DNA of 64,000 nucleotides from Alphaproteobacteria bacterium. Its GTDB lineage: Bacteria; Pseudomonadota; Alphaproteobacteria; Rs-D84. Every line of letters starts with the position of its first letter. Within the stretch, counting starts at the first letter, position 1. The DNA is taken from positions 1-64,000 of the forward strand of contig JAFXVM010000018.1 in NCBI GenBank assembly GCA_017524525.1, read 5' to 3'. Below, piece after piece: positions 46,459-55,027 of this stretch. The translations under genes were made by a program, and so were the position numbers. Below the pieces are notes generated by a model. The model saw only the letters and a program-made list of their open reading frames with translations, made no database searches and had not been told where the DNA came from.

Positions 46459-48084
46459 TTGGCAAAATATGATAATTCTTTTACTGATGAATTAAGACAA
46501 AGATTATCTTTGGTAGACGTTATTTCTCGCCGTGTACCGCTGGTTAAAAAAGGTCAAAATTATTGGGGATGTTGCCCTTTTCATAATGAAAAAACACCTT
46601 CTTTTTCAGTAAATGAAGAAAAAGGATTTTATCACTGTTTTGGTTGCGGTGAACATGGTGATATTATTTCTTTTACTATGAAATCTCAAAATGTAGATTT
46701 TAAAGAAGCGATTAAAGAATTAGCTGATATGGCTGGTATAAAAATGCCAGAAATAAAACAAAAATCTCAAGCCCAAATAGAAGCAGAAGAAAATTATATA
46801 AAAATTACTGATGATGCTGCAAAAATATATCAAGATTTATTATATCAAGATTCTGGTAAAATCGCACTGGAATACATAAAAAAACGCGGTTTCACAGATG
46901 AAATGATAAAAAAATATCGTATTGGTTATGCACCAAAAAATAATATTATTTCTGCACGTTTCAATAATATAAAACCAGATAAATTAGTTGCTACAGGTTT
47001 GGTTAGAATTGGTAATTATGGTCCTTATGATTTTTTCAGGGATAAATTAATGTTTCCTATATGTAATGCACATAATCAAATAGTGGCTTTTTCTGGGCGT
47101 TCTTTGGATGGCAGTGAACCTAAATATATAAATACAACAGATACAGAATTATTCCATAAAAAACAAACTATATTTGGCTTTAATTTTGCACGAGATGCAA
47201 TTCATAAAAACAACAGAAGTATCGTAGTCGAAGGTCAAATAGATGCAATTCAAATGCAAACACATGGGTTTCCAGAAACTGTCGCCCCACTTGGGACTGC
47301 ATTAACCGAAGATCATATTGCTATATTATGTAAATCAAACAGAAATATTATTTTTTGTTTTGATGGTGATAATGCTGGTCAAAAAGCCGCTATACGGGCG
47401 TGCACGCTGGTTTTACCGTTTTTACGTGAAAATAGTGATGTAAAATTTGCCTTTGTTACTGGTGGTAAAGACCCTGATGAAATCTTAAAAAATCAAGGTG
47501 AAGCAGCCATGAAAAAAATAATAGATAATGCAACACCTTTGATAGATTTTTTATGGGAAAGCGTTAATAAAAATTATCTTGTAAATACGCCTGGGGGACG
47601 CACAAGTGCTGAAAAATATTTAAAAGATTGTATATCAAAAATTCAGGATAAAATTTTCCAAAATGAAATTAACGAAGAATATAATTCTCGTAAATTTAAT
47701 CAATGGCATAAATGGAAAAAACAAGAATATAAACCAGAAGTTGAATTACCAGATATTGATATTATGACTGTTAATGTTGTTAAAGAAATAGTTCAAACTT
47801 ATCCAGAAATAACCGAAAAATATCTAGATTTTTTAACATCACTGAATATATCTTTTGAAAACGACGTTAAAAAAACTGATTTAAGTTTAGAAAATGCTGA
47901 AAAATTTATCGTTTCTTTAAAATTACAAAGGTATATAAAAAAATTAGAACAAGAAAAACAAGAAATTATAAATGAATCTTTAAAAAATAATACTTCAAAT
48001 ACAGATATATTAAATGAAATAAATAATAAAATAAATGATGCTAATAATAAATTAGAGAATTTATTAGATATGAATAACAAATAA
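46459..48084 (+). CDS. dnaG: DNA primase
   Basis: A 541-residue DnaG. The zinc-binding domain has CPFHNEKTPSF and HCFGCGEHGD (about 38-66). TOPRIM follows with VVEGQIDAIQM and FCFDGDNAGQKAA. The C-terminal helicase-binding part is short and Asn/Lys-rich. The start is TTG 46459: the codon before it is a TGA in frame and no other start precedes the zinc domain. AAAAAGG lies about 10 nt upstream, within topA. Confidence 0.95.
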   Translation: MAKYDNSFTDELRQRLSLVDVISRRVPLVKKGQNYWGCCPFHNEKTPSFSVNEEKGFYHCFGCGEHGDIISFTMKSQNVDFKEAIKELADMAGIKMPEIKQKSQAQIEAEENYIKITDDAAKIYQDLLYQDSGKIALEYIKKRGFTDEMIKKYRIGYAPKNNIISARFNNIKPDKLVATGLVRIGNYGPYDFFRDKLMFPICNAHNQIVAFSGRSLDGSEPKYINTTDTELFHKKQTIFGFNFARDAIHKNNRSIVVEGQIDAIQMQTHGFPETVAPLGTALTEDHIAILCKSNRNIIFCFDGDNAGQKAAIRACTLVLPFLRENSDVKFAFVTGGKDPDEILKNQGEAAMKKIIDNATPLIDFLWESVNKNYLVNTPGGRTSAEKYLKDCISKIQDKIFQNEINEEYNSRKFNQWHKWKKQEYKPEVELPDIDIMTVNVVKEIVQTYPEITEKYLDFLTSLNISFENDVKKTDLSLENAEKFIVSLKLQRYIKKLEQEKQEIINESLKNNTSNTDILNEINNKINDANNKLENLLDMNNK

Positions 48085-48130
48085 AATTCCCGGTCTTTTT
48101 GAATATTTTTATCAAAAAAGCCGGGAATTT
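48084..48130. terminator. Long hairpin terminator after dnaG
   Basis: AAATTCCCGG (48084-48093) pairs perfectly with CCGGGAATTT (48121-48130), and the stem continues inward through CTTTTT/AAAAAG. A T run follows. Confidence 0.85.
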
Positions 48131-48153
48131 ATTTTTTTATGAATTTATATAAA

Positions 48154-48181
48154 AAATACCGGTGTTTACCGGTATTTTCTT
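48154..48181. terminator. Terminator after ychF
   Basis: AAATACCGGT (48154-48163), GTTT, ACCGGTATTT (48168-48177), with an A run on the left that gives a U tract for the minus-strand ychF transcript. Confidence 0.8.
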
Positions 48182-48187
48182 AAAATT

Positions 48188-49267
48188 TTACACATTAAAT
48201 AAGAAATGACATATATCACCTTCTTGCATAATATATTCTTTGCCAACAAGTCGCATTTTACCGGCTTCTTTAACAGCAACTTCACCACCATATTGTAAAT
48301 AATCATTTGGTGAAATTATTTCTGCACGTATAAAACCACGTTCAAAATCGCTGTGAATTTTTCCGGCCGCTTGTGGGGCAGTCATTCCTTTGTTAATAGT
48401 CCAAGCATGTGCTTCTTTTGGTCCAACTGTATAAAATGTTTGAAGCCCAAGTGTGTCGTACCCTGTATGAATAACTTGGTCCAGACCAGATTCATTTAAC
48501 CCCAGTTCATTAAGAAACATTTTTCTTTCTTCTGGGTCAACTATTTGAGCAATTTCCATTTCTATCTTTGAAGATATTATTAAAACTGGTGCTTTTGCCC
48601 CAAATTTTTCGCGCACCATATTTGAATATTTATTTCCTTTGCTTGCAGCATCTTCTTCAACATTACACACATAAATTACAGGTTTTTTTGTTAACAAATT
48701 AAAAGGTGTTGCATCAACTTCTATATCGCGCGCAGGTATAGATTTTTCAAGCCCAGATTTAATAGTAGTGGCATCAGCCAATAATTTAGCAGCATTTTTG
48801 TCTTGACCATGAACTTTTTTTTCAAGTTTTTTAATTTGATTATCAAGACTTTCCATATCTGCCAACATTAATTCTGTTTCAATTGTTTCTATGTCTAATA
48901 ATGGATCTATTTTCCCATTAACATGAACAATATCATCATTTTCAAAACATCTTACCACATGAATAATTGCGTCTGTTTCTAAAATATTTGATAAAAACTT
49001 ATTTCCAAGACCTTCGCCAGCAGATGCACCTTTAACAAGACCCGCTATATCAACTATTTCAAGTTGGGTTGGTATAATTCTTTCTGCCCCTGCAACACGT
49101 GCAAGATTATGCAAAGTAGCATCTGGAACAACCACACGTCCTGTATTTGGTTCTATTGTACAAAACGGATAATTTTGTGCGTCAGCAGCCGCACTTTGAG
49201 TCAATGCATTAAATAATGTAGATTTCCCAACATTAGGAAGTCCAACAATACCACAATTAAATCCCAT
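48188..49267 (-). CDS. ychF: Redox-regulated ATPase YchF (OLA1 family)
   Basis: A 359-residue YchF. G1 is GLPNVGKST (residues 8-16) and G3 is DIAGLVKGAS. The G4-like NxxE replaces NKxD (CNVEED), which explains the family's preference for ATP. A coiled-coil insert (about 125-165) and the C-terminal TGS-like domain (FYTVGPKEAHAW, DFERGFIRAE) are complete. It binds ribosomes; its precise role is unsettled. Confidence 0.96.
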   Translation of the reverse strand: MGFNCGIVGLPNVGKSTLFNALTQSAAADAQNYPFCTIEPNTGRVVVPDATLHNLARVAGAERIIPTQLEIVDIAGLVKGASAGEGLGNKFLSNILETDAIIHVVRCFENDDIVHVNGKIDPLLDIETIETELMLADMESLDNQIKKLEKKVHGQDKNAAKLLADATTIKSGLEKSIPARDIEVDATPFNLLTKKPVIYVCNVEEDAASKGNKYSNMVREKFGAKAPVLIISSKIEMEIAQIVDPEERKMFLNELGLNESGLDQVIHTGYDTLGLQTFYTVGPKEAHAWTINKGMTAPQAAGKIHSDFERGFIRAEIISPNDYLQYGGEVAVKEAGKMRLVGKEYIMQEGDICHFLFNV

Positions 49268-49338
49268 ATCTTTTCACCAATTAAGTTGTTTTTTATTTAT
49301 TTTTTGTTTATTATACTTATTAATTATAGGTTTATAAT

Positions 49339-50034
49339 ATGTCATACCTTTGGCAAGAATTCAATATAAAAACATTTCCAGCCGAAACATTAGTTTTTCG
49401 CGATGGTGTTTTTTGTCCTGAATTATCAGAATATAAAAGTGCAGAATATACCGGTAAAAAAAACTTAATTTCTATAAATAAAAAATCTGATTTGCCGGTT
49501 CATATTATATATTTTGGTGAAATTGCCGGGAATATTGACTTAAATATAGATATAAATATTGATAATTTGCCGGTATTTATGACTTTTAAAACTTTTAATA
49601 AAAAACCGGCTTTTTTGAATATTTTTGTTAAAAATGCCGGTAAAAATAGTGTGTTTAATGGTGATATTATCATTAAAAATCACCGGGAATTAAAAATCCA
49701 GATAGTTGGTGAACATTTATGTGAAAATACCGGTGTTTTTATAAAAACACGTGTCGCTGCATATAAAAAATCTATTAGTTATATGGAAGGTATCGCAAAT
49801 ATAGGTAAAAATATGCCAGAGTGTGATTCTAATATATCTTTTACTGTGATGGCTGACGAAGATTCAAAAATAACTATGAAACCAATTCAATATATAAATT
49901 CTGTACCAAAAAATGCTGCACATTCTGCATCTTTGTATAAACCAAATGATAATCAAATTTATTATTTACGAACTTCTGGTTTATCTACAAAAGAAATAAA
50001 AGAAGTTTTGGAAAAAGCGTTTTTAGAAGAATAA
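49339..50034 (+). CDS. Reduced SufB/SufD-like beta-helix protein
   Basis: A 231-residue protein rich in short beta strands. The C-terminal about 50 residues follow the SufB/SufD pattern: KPIQYINSVP in place of KPELEIYADDV, AAHSASLYKPN in place of CSHGATVG, then IYYLRTSGLSTKEIKEVLEKAF. SufB and SufD scaffold iron-sulfur cluster assembly. This protein is only about half the usual length, lacks the Cys of the CSHG motif and has no suf genes beside it. A degenerate SufD or a distant homologue are both possible. Its first half contains eight CCGG tetranucleotides, its second half none. Confidence 0.55.
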   Translation: MSYLWQEFNIKTFPAETLVFRDGVFCPELSEYKSAEYTGKKNLISINKKSDLPVHIIYFGEIAGNIDLNIDINIDNLPVFMTFKTFNKKPAFLNIFVKNAGKNSVFNGDIIIKNHRELKIQIVGEHLCENTGVFIKTRVAAYKKSISYMEGIANIGKNMPECDSNISFTVMADEDSKITMKPIQYINSVPKNAAHSASLYKPNDNQIYYLRTSGLSTKEIKEVLEKAFLEE

Positions 50035-50061
50035 TAAAAAATACCCAGTTTTACCGGGTAT
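50034..50061 (-). terminator. Terminator of rpmJ
   Basis: ATACCC (50041-50046) and GGGTAT (50056-50061) form the stem; on the minus strand a run of six T follows. Confidence 0.75.
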
Positions 50062-50090
50062 CAAAAAATATTCATCCATCAAAGGAGTTA

Positions 50091-50225
50091 TTATTTTTTC
50101 TTAAAACCCTGTTTAGCCTTTAATTTAGGGTTAGAAGGGTCAATTAATATAACTTGTTTACCACGGCGAATTTGTTTAATATTACCGCGTTTTTTCCAAG
50201 CCTTTAAAGAACTTAAAAATTTCAT
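50091..50225 (-). CDS. rpmJ: 50S ribosomal protein L36
   Basis: A 44-residue basic protein that starts MKFLSSLKAWKKR and contains RRGKQVILIDPSNPKLKAKQG, the pattern of L36. The cysteines and His of the zinc ribbon are absent, as in the zinc-independent form. AAAAGGATTTTGAC precedes the ATG and a terminator follows. It stands alone, not in the spc operon. Confidence 0.88.
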   Translation of the reverse strand: MKFLSSLKAWKKRGNIKQIRRGKQVILIDPSNPKLKAKQGFKKK

Positions 50226-50536
50226 GTCAAAATCCTTTTTACCAAGCGATTATAAACCAGATTTATAAAAAATCAAATATTTATTATATTTTATTGTTAT
50301 TTTTATTATACCTGTTTGTTTTGTTAATAATTTAAATAAACTTTTAATTAACAAGTTTTAAACAAAAAAATCCTTGTTTTTTGGGAAAATAAAGCAAAAT
50401 GTTGAAAAATATAACGATTATATAAACATGTTGAAAATAAGACAATTTTTTATATTTTTAACAATTTTTAATATTTGTATTTTATGCTTGTTGAAAAAAG
50501 TTGAAATTGTTATAATAAATTCGTTAGGAGATAAAT
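50226..50536. other. AT-rich intergenic stretch with promoter of virB3
   Basis: About 310 bp with no credible gene. It holds the rpmJ ribosome-binding site and presumably its promoter at the left end, and the virB3 promoter at the right end. In between are A/T runs and an imperfect inverted repeat AACAAG ... CTTGTT around 50350-50378. A plus-strand frame beginning at 50374 overlaps virB3 in another phase and is not supported. Confidence 0.6.
50488..50516 (+). promoter_or_regulatory. Sigma70-like promoter of the virB3-virB4 operon
   Basis: TTGTTG (50488-50493), a 17-base spacer and perfect TATAAT (50511-50516), then TTAGGAG 6 nt before the virB3 start. Confidence 0.65.
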
Positions 50537-50836
50537 TTGAGAGAAAAAGTCCTGAAAGCTTTGGCAAATCCGCCGCGTATATTTTATGTACCGTACACGC
50601 TTGCGCTGATAAACTTTGTTTTTTGGTTTTTTGGCTTTGTTATTTTTATAGTAGTGTTTTTAATTATCCCGCCACATGAAATACCAGCGATATTACCTTT
50701 GTTTTTTTTAGGGCTTTTATCAATTTGTCATGCTGTTTTGGCTTTTTTTTCAAAAAAAGACTCACAAATAGCACAAATTATATTTTCTACATTAAAAATA
50801 ATTAAAAACAGGATACCGAAAAAGTTGGTTGTATAA
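50537..50836 (+). CDS. virB3: Type IV secretion protein VirB3
   Basis: A 99-residue inner-membrane protein with the VirB3 pattern LANPPRIFYVPYTLALINF at the N terminus and two hydrophobic segments (about 23-45 and 51-70). The start is TTG 50537, 6 nt after GGAG. VirB3 works with VirB4 at the base of the type IV secretion channel. It overlaps no other gene and ends 1 bp before virB4. Confidence 0.85.
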   Translation: MREKVLKALANPPRIFYVPYTLALINFVFWFFGFVIFIVVFLIIPPHEIPAILPLFFLGLLSICHAVLAFFSKKDSQIAQIIFSTLKIIKNRIPKKLVV

Positions 50837-50837
50837 A

Positions 50838-53249
50838 ATGGAACAGATGTTTAATTATTTTGCCGGTAATAGTGAATCTACAACATTGGTTTTTGTGACT
50901 ATAGCAATGTCTGTTATTTTAGTATTTTTAATACTTTTAATGTATATTCCTGCTTTGACAAAGAAGATTTTTCCAAAGTTTGGTTATGTAAGATATTTGG
51001 ATTTTTTGCCTTTTTACAAAGTTTATAATGATAATTCTTTGTCTATGATAGATGGTTCTTTGGTGCGTGTTTATAAAATTACTGGTATGCAAAATAATAT
51101 AATGGATGATAGAAATCGTGAAAAATTTTTAGATTTACGTGCTCAATTATTTAATCAAATCCAAGATCCAAGTGTATATTTACGATTTTTTACAGTACGT
51201 GATTTTGTAAATGCAAAAAGAAATTATGAATTTGATCAACCTACATTGCAAAAAATATATGATAAATGGGATAACCAAGGTTTAAAAATTTATAATAATA
51301 CATATTATGTTGTTGTATCTGTGACTGGTCAAAATAATCGTGAAAAATTAAATCAATGTTGTAATTATATAGAATCAATGTTGTCGGCATATAAACCTGT
51401 GTTATTAAAAAATGAAAGTTTTGATAATATGGCGACATTTTTTGGTCGTATTTTATCGCCTGTATCAAAACCTGTAATTCAAAGTTGTGATAATAATATA
51501 CTTCAAAATGTGACTGTTGATAATGTTGAATTTACTGGTGATGGTATTATAGAATACAGCAGTGGGGATAAAACTTATTATGCTTCGATGTTGTCTTTTA
51601 AAGCGGCCCCAGATTATATGGATGAAGAATTTTTCGATACAGTTTATACAATACAATGTGAAATGATATGTATGAATGGAATACATATATTAACAGCAAA
51701 TGATATAGATGCTTTGATGCGTCAACATAAATCAACAATAACTGATGAAAGTGAAGATTCTACACTTGAACAATTAAGTGAAGCACGTTCTTCTATGGAT
51801 GAAAATGCTACTGGGGCGCAAACATTAGTTGATTATTACCCATTATTTATATTATTTGGTAAATCTATAGAAGAATTAAATCAATATGTTGATGAATTTA
51901 AGAAAATTTGCGCTTCGTTTGGTGTTGCTCCGGTTGTAGAAAAATTTGCATCAAAAGTTTCATTTTTTTCTCAATTGCCTGGTTTTGATACATTCCCAAG
52001 AAGTTTTAAAATGTTATCAAAAACTGCTGCAATAAGTATTCCTTTGTCATCTATGCCAACAGGTATTGAAAATTGCGATTGGGGTCCAGGACCTTTGGTT
52101 ATTTTTCCAACAGCCCAAGGTACACCATATCAATTTCAATTCCATGTTTCAGATAAACCAGCTGCGGTGGGACATACTTTGACTATTGGTCCAACAGGTG
52201 GTGGTAAAACAACTTTGTTCTCGTTTTTAATTGCTCAATCTTTGAGACATAAAAAATTAAAAGCATTCTTTTTTGACAGAAACAGAGGTGCTGAAATATT
52301 TACTTTGGCAATCGATGGTAAATATATCACTATGAATGGCAAAGAAAAAGATGCTAGCAAAGATACATTTTTAACACATTTAAATCCATTAAAGATTCCT
52401 GATAGTGCTGCAAATCGTGCTTTTTTACGCAGATGGTTTACAATGATTACAGGTCAAAATGATACTGAATCTATGGATGAAATAGCCCGAGCAGTGTCTG
52501 TTAATTTTGATTATTTACAAGAAAAATACAGATTATTATCTAATCTTTATGAAAGTTGTTTTTCTTCTGCTGGTAAAATGCGCGGAGAATTAAAAAAATG
52601 GGTAGATCCACTTCAATATGGTGATATATTTAATGAAACTAGTGATACTTTGGATTTAAATTCTCGTTTAACTACATTTGATTTTACGGATATTTTACAA
52701 GATGAAATTTTGGCTCCAGCAGTTATATCTTATATTTTACACAGAATTAATACAATCACTGTATCTGGGGGAAATCCATCACTTATTATGATTGACGAAA
52801 CTGCGCCAATGTTAGAAAATAAAATGTTCCGTGATAATTTTATAGCAGGACTTCAAGAAGGACGTAAGAATCGTCAGGCTTATATGGTTGCGTTCCAACG
52901 TGCAAATGTTTTGGATAAGTTAGGTATAGGTGATGTTGTTCGTGGTCAGGCACAAACTGTTTTATTCTTCCGTAATCCTGCTGCGGATGTGACTGATTAT
53001 GAAAAATGGAATCTTAATCCATTAGAAATGGCGTTCATCAAAGGTCAAGCATATCCAAATCTTAAACGTGCTGTGTTATTATCAAGACCTGTAAATAATG
53101 AATCAGTGATTTTAAATACTGAATTAGGTGGTTTGGGAAATATGTTGAAATTGTTTGAATCTGGACGTTCTTCTGTATTATTAGCCGAAGATTTATATAA
53201 ATCATTTGGAAATAATTTTGTTGAAGAATATCTTAAAAAACAAGGGTAG
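50838..53249 (+). CDS. virB4: Type IV secretion ATPase VirB4
   Basis: An 803-residue VirB4 ATPase. The N-terminal CagE/TrbE/VirB-like domain (about 50-400) precedes the motor with Walker A GPTGGGKTT near 451-459, Walker B LIMIDETAP near 650 and EGRKNRQAYMVAFQ (motif D). An extra hydrophobic helix at about 17-42 may anchor the protein in the membrane. It energises substrate transfer or pilus assembly. ATG 50838 is preferred to TTG 50829, which overlaps virB3. Other vir genes are not in the window. Confidence 0.93.
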   Translation: MEQMFNYFAGNSESTTLVFVTIAMSVILVFLILLMYIPALTKKIFPKFGYVRYLDFLPFYKVYNDNSLSMIDGSLVRVYKITGMQNNIMDDRNREKFLDLRAQLFNQIQDPSVYLRFFTVRDFVNAKRNYEFDQPTLQKIYDKWDNQGLKIYNNTYYVVVSVTGQNNREKLNQCCNYIESMLSAYKPVLLKNESFDNMATFFGRILSPVSKPVIQSCDNNILQNVTVDNVEFTGDGIIEYSSGDKTYYASMLSFKAAPDYMDEEFFDTVYTIQCEMICMNGIHILTANDIDALMRQHKSTITDESEDSTLEQLSEARSSMDENATGAQTLVDYYPLFILFGKSIEELNQYVDEFKKICASFGVAPVVEKFASKVSFFSQLPGFDTFPRSFKMLSKTAAISIPLSSMPTGIENCDWGPGPLVIFPTAQGTPYQFQFHVSDKPAAVGHTLTIGPTGGGKTTLFSFLIAQSLRHKKLKAFFFDRNRGAEIFTLAIDGKYITMNGKEKDASKDTFLTHLNPLKIPDSAANRAFLRRWFTMITGQNDTESMDEIARAVSVNFDYLQEKYRLLSNLYESCFSSAGKMRGELKKWVDPLQYGDIFNETSDTLDLNSRLTTFDFTDILQDEILAPAVISYILHRINTITVSGGNPSLIMIDETAPMLENKMFRDNFIAGLQEGRKNRQAYMVAFQRANVLDKLGIGDVVRGQAQTVLFFRNPAADVTDYEKWNLNPLEMAFIKGQAYPNLKRAVLLSRPVNNESVILNTELGGLGNMLKLFESGRSSVLLAEDLYKSFGNNFVEEYLKKQG

Positions 53250-53255
53250 TTTTCA

Positions 53256-53891
53256 GTGTTTTCTTGGTTTTTTAAACGAATATTTTTTACATTTTTTCAA
53301 ATATTTTTATTTGTATCTGTTGCGAATGCCGCAGATGATTGTTTAGATTATAAAATAACCCCGATAATTAGTATAAATCAACCATTATGGGAAGAAAATA
53401 TAATTCAACCACTTGAACATACAGATGTTTTACATGGTGATGTTATCGCTACATTAGTAAGTAATTTTGAAATCACAGGTGATATTACTTCAATTGAAGA
53501 TGGGTTTTGTGTTGCGCTTAAAAATATAGATGCAACAATTGGATATTCTGATTTTATGGTTCAAATAGATATACATTATAAAAAAGATACATGTGAATAT
53601 AATGCAATACTGCAACATGAAGATGAACATATACGCGCTTATTTATCTGTGATAGAAGATAATCAAGATTTGTTTAAAAAATCTATACAATCTGCGGCTG
53701 AATCAATAACACCGATTTTTGTGAAAAATGAACAAGATATAGAATCTGCCATAGATACATTAAATGATAAACTGCAAAATCATCCTGATATTATTTTATT
53801 AAAACAGCGTATAAAGGCAGATGAAGAAATTCGTAATAAATATATTGATTTAAATGATACTGGTAATACATTAAAAAACTGCTTTAAATAA
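53256..53891 (+). CDS. Exported protein with HExxH motif (putative zinc peptidase)
   Basis: A 211-residue protein with a signal peptide (residues 1-25, VANA|AD). The motif HEDEH at residues 121-125 fits HExxH of zincin metallopeptidases, within CEYNAILQHEDEHI. A C-terminal helical region follows (about 130-205). I do not recognise a named family with certainty; the motif may belong to a DUF922-like group. It starts GTG 53256, 6 bp after virB4, and would act in the periplasm, perhaps clearing peptidoglycan or processing a secretion component. That role is inferred from position only. Confidence 0.6.
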   Translation: MFSWFFKRIFFTFFQIFLFVSVANAADDCLDYKITPIISINQPLWEENIIQPLEHTDVLHGDVIATLVSNFEITGDITSIEDGFCVALKNIDATIGYSDFMVQIDIHYKKDTCEYNAILQHEDEHIRAYLSVIEDNQDLFKKSIQSAAESITPIFVKNEQDIESAIDTLNDKLQNHPDIILLKQRIKADEEIRNKYIDLNDTGNTLKNCFK

Positions 53892-53948
53892 CAATAAATA
53901 TTGTATTGTATCTGGTTGTTTTTTCTAAAAAATATATTTTTTAATTTA

Positions 53949-53977
53949 TTGAAAATATTATTTTTATATTTTATAAT
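53949..53977 (+). promoter_or_regulatory. Near-consensus promoter of the glycan cluster
   Basis: TTGAAA (53949-53954), a 17-base spacer and perfect TATAAT (53972-53977), about 31 bp before the first gene, which has AGGGA as ribosome-binding site. Confidence 0.7.
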
Positions 53978-54008
53978 CCTGCTATGATTACATAAAACAG
54001 GGATATAG

Positions 54009-55019
54009 ATGTATAAATTTAAATCAAATTTTCCAATAGATATTGTTTATTTATGGGTCGATGGAAATGATAAAAATTTTATATCTATGAAGAATAAGTT
54101 TTTGCAAAAATTTTCCCAAGATTCAAATAAATACATAGATGATACCAAAGAACAAATTTTTCGTGATAATGATGAATTAAAATATTCTTTGCGTTCAGTT
54201 GAAAAAAATGCCCCATGGGTAAATCATATTTATATTGTCACACCAATGGGGCAAAAACCAAAATGGTTGAATTTAAAAAATAAAAAAATAACGATTATCC
54301 CCCAAGAAGATATATTACCAAAAGATGCTGGTCCAATTTTTAATTCTTGCGCAGTAGAAGCATGTTTGGTAAATATCCCAAATTTGTCTGAACATTTTTT
54401 GTTGGCTAATGATGATATGTTTTTTAATATGCCAACTTTGCCTGATTATTTTTTTGATAAAAATGGTCGTGCTAAGTTGCGTTGTATATACCGGAAAAAT
54501 GGAAAAAATATTCGGGATAAAAAAAGTATATATTTAAAATTACTAATTAATGCTGCACAAGAAATAGAGAAAGCTTTTAATATTTCTTTGTATCAATTTA
54601 AATCTTCTCATGGTATTGATCCATATATAAAATCTTCTATGAAAGAATGTTGTGAACATCCTATTATTTCAAAGTCTATAAATAATACAAGATATCACAG
54701 GTTTCGTGATGAAACAGATGTTCATCGTTTAATATTTAATTTATATGATGTTGTAAATAAACGGGCAGATATTATTATTTCACATTCAAGACACATAGGT
54801 CATAATATCGTATTAGATTTTCTTTATAATTTTTTGTATCAAAAATCAGTAAAAAATTCACCGTTTTTTTGTGAAGATGCAATAAAATCAAAAGTATTAT
54901 CTTGTAAGGCAAAAATTGTCTGTGTAAATGATGGAATTAATAATTCTGCCAAGACACATGAACGGAATAAATTGTTTTTTGAAACTAAATTTCCAGACAA
55001 AAGTATTTTTGAAAAATAG
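54009..55019 (+). CDS. Stealth-family sugar-phosphate transferase
   Basis: A 336-residue Stealth protein (hexose-1-phosphate transferase fold). CR1 is IDIVYLWVDGND at residues about 10-21. CR2 is RDNDELKYSLRSVEKNAPWV, followed by HFLLANDDMFF. CR3 has RYHRFRD and CR4 the C-terminal VCVNDG. These enzymes transfer sugar phosphates to build capsule-like polysaccharides. First gene of the cluster. Acceptor and donor cannot be read from the sequence. Confidence 0.9.
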   Translation: MYKFKSNFPIDIVYLWVDGNDKNFISMKNKFLQKFSQDSNKYIDDTKEQIFRDNDELKYSLRSVEKNAPWVNHIYIVTPMGQKPKWLNLKNKKITIIPQEDILPKDAGPIFNSCAVEACLVNIPNLSEHFLLANDDMFFNMPTLPDYFFDKNGRAKLRCIYRKNGKNIRDKKSIYLKLLINAAQEIEKAFNISLYQFKSSHGIDPYIKSSMKECCEHPIISKSINNTRYHRFRDETDVHRLIFNLYDVVNKRADIIISHSRHIGHNIVLDFLYNFLYQKSVKNSPFFCEDAIKSKVLSCKAKIVCVNDGINNSAKTHERNKLFFETKFPDKSIFEK

Positions 55020-55027
55020 GTAAAACA

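Noticed and set aside
50374..50679. 101-codon frame before and across virB3
   Set aside because: It overlaps virB3 in another phase, starts upstream of the virB3 promoter and resembles no family.
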